This document shows, one piece after another, positions 6,583-14,391 of a stretch of 17,875 bases of DNA. The stretch's first letter is position 1, and every line of letters starts with the position of its first letter. Origin of the DNA: JAWLCG01 sp041687295. GTDB taxonomy: Bacteria > Planctomycetota > Phycisphaerae > SM23-33 > FEN-1343. Location of the stretch: the NCBI GenBank assembly GCA_041687295.1, contig JAWLCG010000064.1:1-17875 (forward strand), in the 5' to 3' direction. A model generated the notes under the pieces. It saw only the letters and a list, made by a program, of their open reading frames with translations. It did not search any database and was not told the origin of the DNA. The position numbers and the translations under genes were made by a program.

Positions 6583-6610
6583 TTGCAAGTCCTTGGCCCC
6601 TGAGTAGACT
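6583..6610 (+). promoter_or_regulatory. Possible promoter of the GH35 gene
   Basis: TTGCAA (6583-6588) and TAGACT (6605-6610) are 16 bases apart, each matching 4 of 6 consensus positions. Transcription would start near 6617 with a leader of about 40 nt. The rest of the 6385-6657 gap shows only GC-rich sequence and a small GGGCC/TTC/GGGCCC hairpin near 6448. Confidence 0.3.
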
Positions 6611-6657
6611 AGCGACGGCCGGTGCCGGGCAGCCGCCCGCCCGCGGGGACTACACGT

Positions 6658-9339
6658 ATGGCCACGGTAACGTACGACAACCGCAGTCTGCTCCTGGATG
6701 GCCGGCGGATCTGGCTGGTCAGTGGGGCTATTCATTACTTCCGCACACCAGCGGCCTTATGGCGCGACCGCCTGCTCAAGGCCCGCCGGGGCGGCCTGAA
6801 CTGCATCGAGACCTACGTCGCCTGGAACGTCCACGAGCCCCGCGAGGGCCAGTGGGACTTCTCCGGCGACCACGACGTCGTCGAGTTCATCCGCCAGGCC
6901 GGCGACCTGGGGATGTACGTCATCGTCCGCCCGGGCCCGTACATCTGCTCGGAGTGGGACTTCGGCGGCCTGCCCGCCTGGCTGGCGGCCAAGAGCGGCC
7001 TGCAGGTCCGCTCGGCCAACGCCGCCTTTACCCACTACTACGGCAAGTACTTCCGTCAGATCCTCCCTCGTCTGGCCGAGCTGCAGGTCACCCGCGGCGG
7101 CAACGTCATCGCCATCCAGAACGAGAACGAGTACTTCATGACCACCATGCCCGACCGGCAGGAGTACCTGGGCTTCATCACCCAGATGTTCCGCCGGGCG
7201 GGTTTCGACGTGCCGATCCTCACCTGCAACGGGTGCAGCGAGCCGATGGTCGAGGACGCCATCGAGTGCTACAACGGCTGGGACGGCCACGTCGCCAACC
7301 TCCGCCGTCTCAAGAACCTCCAGCCCGAGGCGCCGCTGATCTCCACGGAGTTCTGGATCGGCAACTTCGACTGGTGGACCAGCGAGCACCACACCCACCC
7401 TGCCCGCGAGACGGCCCGGCGGGCCCTGGAGATGCTCGGCGCCGGCGCCCAGACCAACTACTACATGTACCACGGCGGGACGAACTTCGGCTTCTGGGGC
7501 GGGCGCAGCGTCCCCACCGACGCCGCCTACATGACCACCAGCTACGACTACGACGCCCCCATCGCCGAGGGCGGCGGCCTGACCGACAAGTACTACGCCC
7601 TGCGCCTGGTCAACGTCATGGCCAGTCGGTTCGGCGAGGTCCTCGGCGCCACGCTGCCGCTGGACAGCGGCGTGCCGGCGGCCGGGTCGGCGACGCTGTC
7701 GGTGGCCGGTGCCCGCGGGCGGGTGACCGTCGTGACCAACAACGGCGACGAGACGATCACCCGCGTGCCGGTCGTCCTGCACGATGGCCGAACGCTCGAG
7801 GCCGACCTGTCGCACTTCGGCGCGGTGGCCCTGTTCAGCGAGACCGCCCTGACCGACCGCCACACGCTGGACTACTGCAACCTCATGCCGCTGGGGATCT
7901 TCCGCGAGAAGGTGCTGGTGCTCCACGGCCCGCCGGGCCAGGCGGGCGTCCTGAGCCTCAACGGCAAGGAGATCCGCCTGACGGTGCCCAAGACCCAGAC
8001 CCTCGAGCTGCACGAGGCGCAGGGCCTGAGCCTGCTGGTGATGCCCAGCGTCCTGGCCGAGCGGTGCTGGTCGGTCGACGATCACCTGTTCATCGGGCCG
8101 GACTTCGTGGGCGAGACGGTCGACGAGATCGTCCCGCACCCGGGCCGGCGGCAGCATTGGGTGGTCAACCTCGAGGGCAAGGTGAGCCTGCGCAAGGTGA
8201 GCGGCCCGGCCACGGCCCGCACGCCGGCGGTGCCGAGGATGACCGCTTTCCGCCACCTCGCCAGCGCCCCCGAGCCGATGGGCGAGGCCCTGGAGTGGCA
8301 GCGGCTCGACCGCCCGCGCGACCTGGCCGCCCTGGGCGTGGAGTACGGCTACGGCTGGTACCAGACGCGCCTGGAGTTCCCGCGCCCGATCCGCAAGTAC
8401 CTCTACCTGCCCCAGGGCGGCGATCGGCTGACGCTGTGGCTCAACGGCAAGCGGGTGGGCACCTGGGGCCGGGGCGACGGCGCTTCGCGCGACCCGATCT
8501 CCGTCCAGATGGCCAAGGGCACCAACACGCTGACACTGCTGGCGGACAACCTCGGGCGGTTCTGCTTCGGCTTCGAACTCGGCGAGCACAAGGGCCTCTG
8601 GGGCGACGTCTACAGCGCCCTGCCGGTCAAGCCGCGAACCTGGAAGGTCCGCCCGGGCACCGAGAAGGACTTCGCCCGCCGCCTCGTGCCCCGCAGCCAG
8701 CTGTACATCCTCAACGAGTTGAAGCAGCAGGGCTTCAGCGTCTGCGAGACCAGCGTCCGCCTGGGCAGCCCCGTGCCGGTGCACCTGCAGTTCGCGGGCC
8801 TGGGCCGGCGGACGGTCGCGGTGTTGTGCAACGATCGGCTGGCGGGGTTCTTCCCCGCCGTCAACGGCGGCTTCGGCGAGGCGATGCTCACCAGCGAGGT
8901 CCAGGCCGGCTCGAACACGCTTCGGCTGCTGGTGTGGGGCGACGAGGCCCCGAGCAAGACCGCCCTGAACGGCGTGAAGCTCTTCCGCCTGGAGGAGGAC
9001 CTCACCGGCGGGCGCAAGTGGGGCTTCCGCCCGCTGAGCCTGCCGGCGATGCCCGTCGAGGTGCCCCCGGGCGCCCCGGCCTGGTTCGAGGCGAGCTTCC
9101 CCGCCCCGCCCGACGACGCGCCGCCGCTGTTCGTCCGCATTGACGGTGCCCGCAAGGGCCAGATCTACCTCAACGGCCATAACGTCGGGCGCTTCTGGAC
9201 CGTCGGCCCGCAGGAACTCTACTACCTGCCCGCAGGCTGGCTGGAAGAGACCAACACACTGACGATCCTCGACGAGCAGGGCCTGAGCCCCGAAGGCTCC
9301 AAGCTCGAGTTCCGCCCCCAGGGACCCTTCGGCCCGTAG
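6658..9339 (+). CDS. Glycoside hydrolase family 35 beta-galactosidase
   Basis: An 893-residue enzyme expected to cleave terminal beta-galactosides with retention. The N-terminal TIM barrel shows family landmarks: GAIHYFR (23-29), ETYVAWNVHEP (51-61), RPGPYICSEWDFGGLPAWL (91-109), acid/base Glu158 in QNENEYF, nucleophile Glu231 in STEFW, and the YYMYHGGTNFGFWGG loop followed by TTSYDYDAPI. The C-terminal half is beta-rich with two galactose-binding-like jelly rolls. Near the end NGHNVGRFW and GPQELYYLPAGWL match the typical last GH35 domain. There is no signal peptide, so it should act inside the cell, unlike many secreted GH35 enzymes. The ATG at 6658 follows GGGGA at a rather long distance; an in-frame GTG at 6622 would add 12 poorly conserved residues. 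It converges on the sugar ABC importer, which may supply its substrate. Confidence 0.93.
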   Translation: MATVTYDNRSLLLDGRRIWLVSGAIHYFRTPAALWRDRLLKARRGGLNCIETYVAWNVHEPREGQWDFSGDHDVVEFIRQAGDLGMYVIVRPGPYICSEWDFGGLPAWLAAKSGLQVRSANAAFTHYYGKYFRQILPRLAELQVTRGGNVIAIQNENEYFMTTMPDRQEYLGFITQMFRRAGFDVPILTCNGCSEPMVEDAIECYNGWDGHVANLRRLKNLQPEAPLISTEFWIGNFDWWTSEHHTHPARETARRALEMLGAGAQTNYYMYHGGTNFGFWGGRSVPTDAAYMTTSYDYDAPIAEGGGLTDKYYALRLVNVMASRFGEVLGATLPLDSGVPAAGSATLSVAGARGRVTVVTNNGDETITRVPVVLHDGRTLEADLSHFGAVALFSETALTDRHTLDYCNLMPLGIFREKVLVLHGPPGQAGVLSLNGKEIRLTVPKTQTLELHEAQGLSLLVMPSVLAERCWSVDDHLFIGPDFVGETVDEIVPHPGRRQHWVVNLEGKVSLRKVSGPATARTPAVPRMTAFRHLASAPEPMGEALEWQRLDRPRDLAALGVEYGYGWYQTRLEFPRPIRKYLYLPQGGDRLTLWLNGKRVGTWGRGDGASRDPISVQMAKGTNTLTLLADNLGRFCFGFELGEHKGLWGDVYSALPVKPRTWKVRPGTEKDFARRLVPRSQLYILNELKQQGFSVCETSVRLGSPVPVHLQFAGLGRRTVAVLCNDRLAGFFPAVNGGFGEAMLTSEVQAGSNTLRLLVWGDEAPSKTALNGVKLFRLEEDLTGGRKWGFRPLSLPAMPVEVPPGAPAWFEASFPAPPDDAPPLFVRIDGARKGQIYLNGHNVGRFWTVGPQELYYLPAGWLEETNTLTILDEQGLSPEGSKLEFRPQGPFGP

Positions 9340-9433
9340 GGGACTGCCCAGCCAGGAATGCTGAATTCCGCCTCTGCGGTTCTGCCAGCTCACGATTGAT
9401 CGCCTCGGCGTCCCCAGGCCGGACCGGCCGGTT

Positions 9434-9630
9434 CGGAGCCCCGAAGGGGCGGCAGTGTTTAGCCGGGGGCGTAAGCCCCCGGTCAGGCGGATGTTAAGGA
9501 TTGAGCCCCGAAGGGGCGGCAGTGCGGCACGGTGCGGCACTGCCGCCCCTTCGGGGCTCTGTAAATTGGGGGACGCCTGTTCCGGGGGCTCACGCCCCCG
9601 GCTAAACACTGCCGCCCCTCCGGGGCTCCG
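9434..9630. repeat. Nested inverted repeat of REP-type hairpins
   Basis: Outer arms 9434-9482 and 9582-9630 are reverse complements at 47 of 49 positions. Inside, 9503-9525 and 9537-9559 are a perfect 23-bp inverted pair around an 11-nt centre. Each outer arm holds two hairpins: GCCCC-GAA-GGGGC, and CCGGGGGC-GTAA-GCCCCCGG with a GNRA-type loop. The short inner spacers also share CAGGCG. The whole block, about 197 bp, can fold as a cruciform and lies in the convergent gap between the GH35 gene and the permease, where it could stop transcription from both sides. No transposase is nearby; elements like this are typically moved by REP-associated transposases encoded elsewhere. Confidence 0.88.
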
Positions 9631-9768
9631 ATCCACGTTCCTCCGGGGCTCCAACCCGCGTCCCTTTGAGGCTCCAACCCACGCTCCTTCGGGGCTCCGA
9701 TCCGCGTCCTTTCGGGGCTCCGATCCACGCTCCTTCGGGGCTCCGACCCGCGTCCCTCCGGGGCTCCG
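9618..9768. repeat. 23-bp tandem repeat array (6 full copies and a partial)
   Basis: Units begin at 9618, 9641, 9664, 9687, 9710 and 9733, each 23 bases, with a 13-base partial copy at 9756. The consensus opens CTTCGGGGCTCCGA and closes TCCRCGYYC. Variable positions alternate between copies (CCACGYTC and CCGCGTCC). The first unit overlaps the right arm of the large inverted repeat, so the array seems to extend from its CCCCTCCGGGGCTCC end. The unit length is not a multiple of three, and the array ends about 30 bp before the permease stop. Confidence 0.88.
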
Positions 9769-9797
9769 GATTCCCCGGCCGGTCGTTCGTGGCCGGT

Positions 9798-11756
9798 CTA
9801 GCCTTTCGAGCCGGTCAGCAGGAGGCTGCGGGTGAAGTAGCGTTGGCCGATGAGGAACAGGACGATCAGGGGGACTGTGGCGACGACGCTGGCGGCCATC
9901 AGGAGGTTGACGTACGTGCCGCCCTCCATCGACTGGTACATCCGCAGGCCGAGGCTGACGGGGTAGCGGCGGAAGTCGCTCAGGTAGATCAGCGGGGCCA
10001 TGAACTCCTGCCAGTGGGCCACGAAGCTCATCAGGCCCACGGTGATCAGGACGGGCTTGCTCAGCGGCAGGAAGACCCGCCAGTAGAGGCCCCACTCGCT
10101 GGCGCCGTCGAGTCGGGCGGCCTCTTCCAGCTCGACGGGGATCGCGCGGAAGAACTGGCGGAACAGGAAGACGAAGAAGGCGGCCCCGCCCAGCCAGCTC
10201 GGCACGATCAGCGGCTTGTAGGTGTTGACCCAGTCCAGGGCCCCGAAGATGAGGAACTGCGGCAGCACCAGCAGGCCGGCCGGCAGCATCATGCCCGCCA
10301 GCAGCAGGCCGAAGCACAGGTCGCGCCCGGGCCAGCGGAGCCGTGCGAAGGCGTAGCCGGCCATCGAGCCGGTGAGAAGTTGGCCGGCGACGCTGGCCAG
10401 GGCGATGATCAGCGTGTTGAGCACGAAGCGCCCGAAGGGCAGCTTGGCCAGAGCGGCGGGGTAGTTCTGCCACTGCGGGTCGGCCACGCCCAACTCGGGC
10501 GGGAAGGCGTAGACGCCGCCGAGCGGCTTAAGGCTGGCTGAGAGGCTCCAGATGAAGGGCATCAGGAAGATGGCCGACAGGCCCGCCAGCACCGCCCAGG
10601 CCAGCACGCCCGAGCCTCGTCGGGCCAGCCGGGCCAGCCGGGGGTTCACGGGCCGGGCTGGCCGATGGGGCCGACGCAGCGCCAGGCGCAGCCGATCCCA
10701 TCGGTCGGCCAGCCGATCGCCGAGGGCGGCCAGCCGCCGCCGCAGCGGGGCCCAGAGCCCTCGCACGAGTCGCCGTAGCGGCTCCAGGGCCCTTGCCCAC
10801 GGCCAGGCCGAGCCTCCGGGGGCGGCCTGGGCCTCGTAGTACACCCAGTGGCGGCTCGTCCACAGCAGCAGGAGCGTCAGGACCAGGATGATGCCCAGCA
10901 GGATCCACGCCAGGGCCGACGCGTAGCCGAAGCGCCCGAAGTTGAAGGCTTCGTAGTAGATCTGCATCACGACCATCAGCAGGGCGTTGTCCTGGCGCCG
11001 GCTGTAGAGCAGGAACGGGGCGGTGAAGATCTGCAGGGCGCCGATGGTGCCCATGATGAGGTTGAACAGCAGGGCCGGGGAGATCTGCGGCAGCGTGACA
11101 TGCCAGAACTGCCGCCATCGGCCCGCCCCGTCGACGCGGGCGGCCTCGTAGAGGTGCTCGGGCACGTTCTGCAGTGCGGCCAGGAAGATCAGCATCGCCC
11201 CGCCGCAGCCCCACAGGCTCATCAGGATCAGGGCGGGCTTGGCCCCGGCGGGGCTCTGCAGCCAGCCCAGCACCGGGTGGGCGCCGATGTCCACCCCCAG
11301 GCCGCGCAGGGCCGAGTTGAGCAGCCCCAGCTCCGGGTGGAACACCCACTGCCACATCATGACGGTGGCCACGCCGGCGACCACGTGGGGCAGGTAGAAC
11401 ACCGTGCGGAACAGCCCCAGGCCCGGCAGGCGGCGGTTGAGCAGCAGCGCCAGGCCCAGCCCCGCCGCCAGGCCCAGCGGCACGGACAGGGCGGCATAGA
11501 TCAGCGTGTTGACCAGCGACTTCTTGAAGAACGTCGCCTGCAGGTCGTCGCTGAAGGCGTGGCGATAATTGTCCAGGCCCACGAACTCCATGCCGCCCAG
11601 GCCGCCCACGCCGTCCCAGTCGGTCAGGCTCATCACGCCGCTGAACAGCAGCGGACCGACCACCAGGATCGCCAGGCCCAGCAGGTAGGGTCCCGCGAAC
11701 AGATACCCGGTGCGATAGCGCCCCCAGAATGTTTTGATCGCACCTGCGTCACTCAT
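9798..11756 (-). CDS. Fused carbohydrate ABC transporter permease (MalF-MalG type)
   Basis: A 652-residue inner-membrane protein that joins the two permease subunits of a CUT1-type sugar importer. The first half (about 15-305) has six membrane segments and the ATPase-docking EAA loop EAARVDGAGRWRQFWHVTLP (204-223), as in MalF/UgpA proteins. The second half (about 384-645) has six more and a second loop, EAARLDGASEWGLYWRVFLP (545-564), as in MalG/UgpE. Between them lies a cytoplasmic Arg-rich linker (about 306-382). Since each half normally starts and ends in the cytoplasm, the fusion keeps correct topology. The reading frame is continuous, with no sign of a frameshift. Its ATG overlaps the stop of the solute-binding gene by 4 bases, so the two are translationally coupled. 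No ATPase gene lies alongside. Confidence 0.93.
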   Translation of the reverse strand: MSDAGAIKTFWGRYRTGYLFAGPYLLGLAILVVGPLLFSGVMSLTDWDGVGGLGGMEFVGLDNYRHAFSDDLQATFFKKSLVNTLIYAALSVPLGLAAGLGLALLLNRRLPGLGLFRTVFYLPHVVAGVATVMMWQWVFHPELGLLNSALRGLGVDIGAHPVLGWLQSPAGAKPALILMSLWGCGGAMLIFLAALQNVPEHLYEAARVDGAGRWRQFWHVTLPQISPALLFNLIMGTIGALQIFTAPFLLYSRRQDNALLMVVMQIYYEAFNFGRFGYASALAWILLGIILVLTLLLLWTSRHWVYYEAQAAPGGSAWPWARALEPLRRLVRGLWAPLRRRLAALGDRLADRWDRLRLALRRPHRPARPVNPRLARLARRGSGVLAWAVLAGLSAIFLMPFIWSLSASLKPLGGVYAFPPELGVADPQWQNYPAALAKLPFGRFVLNTLIIALASVAGQLLTGSMAGYAFARLRWPGRDLCFGLLLAGMMLPAGLLVLPQFLIFGALDWVNTYKPLIVPSWLGGAAFFVFLFRQFFRAIPVELEEAARLDGASEWGLYWRVFLPLSKPVLITVGLMSFVAHWQEFMAPLIYLSDFRRYPVSLGLRMYQSMEGGTYVNLLMAASVVATVPLIVLFLIGQRYFTRSLLLTGSKG

Positions 11757-13129
11757 CGGGCCGCCTCCGGGTTCGCGGGCGGGGCGTCGGGCCAGCGGAT
11801 GGGGAAGAGGTTGCGCTGCTGGATCTCGCGGGCCATGCGGGCGAGGGTCTGCTCGGGCGTCGCGTCGCCGGGGGCCAGGTCGCCCAGGGCGTTGGCGAGC
11901 ACCTCGTCCATCTCGTCCCAGTACAGCGTGATGGGCTGGAATCGGCTGAAGGCGAGAGCCTCGACGAACCTTCCGGTTCGGTTGGCCGGCCCGGCCAAGC
12001 GCAGGGCCTCCAGGCCGTCCCGGCGGGCGGGCAGGCTCCGCTGCCAGTGGGCATAGATGCGGGAGGCCTCATCCGAAGCCAGGAACCGCGCGAAGCGGTA
12101 GGCCTGGGCCGCCCGTTGCGGGTCCCGGCCCAGTCGGCCGGCCAGGCCCACGCCGTCCCAGGTCACGCGCGTGCCGCGATTGCCCGAGGGCGAGACGGGC
12201 GGCAGCAGCACGCCGTAGTCCATGGCGGTCTCGTTGAGCAGCGGCAGCATCCACGGGCCCTGCGAGACCATCGCCACCCGCCCGGTCTGGAAGGCGACGC
12301 TCTGGTTCATCGGCCCGAGGTCGGCGCCCATGGGCACGGCCCCGCGGGCCTGCAGGTCGTACCACAGCTGCAGCGAGGCCAGGGCCTCGGGCCCGGTGAA
12401 GACGTAGGCGCTCAGGTCGTCGCTGAGGATCTCGGCGTCGCAGGCGTAGATCATCGGCAGCCAGTAGAGCCACCCGTTGGGCAGGTCGAAGCCCCACTGG
12501 ACGGTTCGGCCCGTCTCGTCGCGGAGGGTCAGCCGCTGGCACAGGGCCAGGAAGTCGGCCGTGCTCCAGGTGCGGTCCAGGCCCGTCTCGTCGGGCATCT
12601 CCAGACCGGCCCGGCGGAAGCAGTCGCGGTTGTAGAGGATCAGGTTATTGCCGCCGAAGACCGGCAGGGCATACACGTGCCACCCATCGGCCTGGAGTTG
12701 CCCGAAGCTTTGCCAGGCCGTCGGCAGGAAGGCGTCGGCGTCGAGCGGCTCGGTGCCGCCGGGGCCGCCGTCGCGCGTCCAGGCGGTCAGGTCCAGCAGC
12801 ACGGGCCTGCCGCCGGTGCTGTTGGCCAGGTAGCGGGGGAAGGGCTCGTCCTGCAGCAGCATCACGTCGGGGCTGGTGTCGGCGGCCATCCAGACGGTGA
12901 GCTTTCGGCGGTACTCGCCCGTGCCGGGCACGTACTCCAGGTCGATTGCGGCGTCAGGGGCGTGTCGGCGGTAGGCCTCGACCACCTCCTGCCACATGGC
13001 GTAGTCCTGGTAGTCGCCCCAGAAGCCGAAGCGGATCGCCTCGCCGCGCGTGGGCGTCATGCCGAACAGCCAGTAGCCTACCGCCCCGGCCAGCAGCAGG
13101 GCGGTCACCGTGTACAGCAGTCGCTTCAT
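11753..13129 (-). CDS. Sugar ABC transporter solute-binding protein (family 1)
   Basis: A 458-residue exported binding protein for a carbohydrate importer. The N terminus MKRLLYTVTALLLAGAVGYW is a positively charged start plus hydrophobic segment; no lipobox Cys is seen, so it may stay anchored or be cleaved. The mature part follows family 1 order: IRFGFWGDY near 32-40, KLTVWMAADTSPDVMLL at about 76-92, and VAMVSQGPWMLP in the C-terminal lobe. Aromatic residues are abundant, as in sugar-binding sites, but the ligand cannot be named; the GH35 gene nearby suggests a galactoside. The ATG at 13129 gives a standard signal sequence; a GTG three codons earlier (13138) is possible and neither has a clear ribosome site. 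It overlaps the fused permease by 4 bases and begins 53 bp after a strong hairpin. Confidence 0.9.
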   Translation of the reverse strand: MKRLLYTVTALLLAGAVGYWLFGMTPTRGEAIRFGFWGDYQDYAMWQEVVEAYRRHAPDAAIDLEYVPGTGEYRRKLTVWMAADTSPDVMLLQDEPFPRYLANSTGGRPVLLDLTAWTRDGGPGGTEPLDADAFLPTAWQSFGQLQADGWHVYALPVFGGNNLILYNRDCFRRAGLEMPDETGLDRTWSTADFLALCQRLTLRDETGRTVQWGFDLPNGWLYWLPMIYACDAEILSDDLSAYVFTGPEALASLQLWYDLQARGAVPMGADLGPMNQSVAFQTGRVAMVSQGPWMLPLLNETAMDYGVLLPPVSPSGNRGTRVTWDGVGLAGRLGRDPQRAAQAYRFARFLASDEASRIYAHWQRSLPARRDGLEALRLAGPANRTGRFVEALAFSRFQPITLYWDEMDEVLANALGDLAPGDATPEQTLARMAREIQQRNLFPIRWPDAPPANPEAAR

Positions 13130-13181
13130 GGCGGCCACTATACTCGAATCAGTCGGCCCCGCAACGGACCGCGCGCGAACG

Positions 13182-13216
13182 GGGGCAGGCCGGGACGCAT
13201 TGTCCCGACCTGCCCC
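13182..13216 (-). terminator. Strong hairpin after the Gln-rich protein gene
   Basis: A 15-bp stem (13182-13196 with 13202-13216) closes a 5-nt loop. The single imperfect pair is C-A on the plus strand but U-G in minus-strand RNA, so it fits minus transcription from the upstream gene. It lies 66 nt past that gene's stop and before the solute-binding gene, insulating the two. No T-run follows. Confidence 0.6.
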
Positions 13217-13281
13217 GTCAGTCGAGCCTCGGAGAGGCTTGCAGGCCCCGGCTCATGCCGTCACGAGCCCGGGCCGAGTCG

Positions 13282-14391
13282 TCAGTCGCCCCAGCCCTGG
13301 TCCTGCTGGCCGGACTGGCTGCCGGACTGGCCTTCGCTCTGCCAGCCAGGCGTCTCCTTCTGCTGATCCTTGTCCTGCTTCTGCTTTTCCTGTTTCTGCT
13401 TGTCCTGCTGATCCTTGTCCTGCTCCTGGGGGTCCTCCGGCTGGCCGTTCTGGTAGCCGTAGACGCCCTGGCCCTGCTCCTGGTCCGGCTGCTGCTCGCT
13501 CTGGGAGAGCTGCTGGACACGGCGGGCCTCATTGAGCAGTTGTATGATCCGGTCACTGCTCTGGCGGAACTGCTGCTGGGTCGAGAGCTGGTCGGTCTGG
13601 ATCTGCTGGGCGAGCTGTCGGGTCTGCTGGGCCGCCCGCTGGAGCAGCGGCGTGACGGTCTGCATGCCCTGCTGCTGGGCCTGCTGCTGCGTCTGGTTGA
13701 TGCTGTCGTGAATCTGCCGCAGCGTCGAGATGGCCTGCTGGTCGTTGTTCTGCTCGAAGGCCTGCATGGCCTGGCGGAACTGTTGGGAGTACTGCTGGAT
13801 CTGCTGGCTGTCCAGGCCCTGCATCTGCTGGGTCGTCTGCTGGACCCGGTTGAGCTGCTGGATCACCTGGTTGGCCGTCTGACGGAACTGATCCGTCGAC
13901 TGCACCTGGTTGCTGGAGATCCGCTGGGCGAGCTGCTGAAGCTGCTGGCTGGAACGCTGCAGGGCCTGCTTGTCCTGCTGGTTCTGCACCTGCTGGGACT
14001 GCTGCTGGACCTCCTGGGCCGCCGACTTGACGATCTGCTGCGAGACGTCGTCGAGGTTCCTGTCGAACGCCTGCATCGCCAGGTCCAGCATGTCACGGAC
14101 CCGCTGGGACTGCAACGGCTGACCCATCTGGCCATGCTGCCGGCCCTGCTGGCCCATCTGACCTGGCTGGCGCTGCTGGCCCCATTGCTGGCGTGGCTGG
14201 CCCTGATGCTGGCGCTGTTGGCCCCACTGCTGGCCCTGCTGGCCCGGCTGGCGCTGTTGGTTCCATTGCTGGCTCTGCTGGTCCTGTTGATCCTGTTGGC
14301 CCCACTGTTGGCCCTGTTGGGCCAGGGCCGGGCCGGCGATCAGCGCTACGGCGCAGACGACGCCGGCGAGAACGGTGATTCTGATAGACAC
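13282..14391 (-). CDS. Secreted Gln-rich protein with duplicated helical module
   Basis: A 369-residue protein of unknown function. Residues 1-24 are a signal peptide (MSIRITVLAGVVCAVALIAG, then PALA) starting at a GTG; AAGGGGGAA lies upstream at good distance. Residues 25-93 are low complexity, with a repeated QQWGQQ/QQWNQQR motif rich in Gln, Gly, Arg and Trp. Residues 96-300 are Gln-rich amphipathic helix with a two-copy module: AMQAF at 105 and 208, LQR at 144 and 250, QLAQRI/QLAQQI at 153 and 259, and a QFRQ-led segment at 168 and 274, offset by 103-106 residues. Residues 322-345 are a Lys/Asp/Gln stretch and the tail is Gly/Ser/Gln-rich. No Cys remains after the signal peptide. It could be a cell-envelope matrix or coiled-coil protein; nothing specific is recognised. 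Confidence 0.8.
   Translation of the reverse strand: MSIRITVLAGVVCAVALIAGPALAQQGQQWGQQDQQDQQSQQWNQQRQPGQQGQQWGQQRQHQGQPRQQWGQQRQPGQMGQQGRQHGQMGQPLQSQRVRDMLDLAMQAFDRNLDDVSQQIVKSAAQEVQQQSQQVQNQQDKQALQRSSQQLQQLAQRISSNQVQSTDQFRQTANQVIQQLNRVQQTTQQMQGLDSQQIQQYSQQFRQAMQAFEQNNDQQAISTLRQIHDSINQTQQQAQQQGMQTVTPLLQRAAQQTRQLAQQIQTDQLSTQQQFRQSSDRIIQLLNEARRVQQLSQSEQQPDQEQGQGVYGYQNGQPEDPQEQDKDQQDKQKQEKQKQDKDQQKETPGWQSEGQSGSQSGQQDQGWGD

Noticed and set aside
5656..6735. A 359-residue minus-strand frame upstream of top6A as a possible Top6B
   Set aside because: It contains no GHKL ATPase motif, runs through four repeats and overlaps the 78-residue gene that has a better ribosome site.
9618..9768. CRISPR array
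   Set aside because: The 23-base units are contiguous with no unique spacers, and no cas gene is present.
6757..10473. A 1238-residue open frame on the minus strand across the GH35 gene and into the permease
   Set aside because: It is antisense to a clear GH35 gene and runs through the REP and tandem array. Its composition is the Ala/Arg/Gly/Pro-rich pattern of GC-rich shadow frames and no domain is visible.
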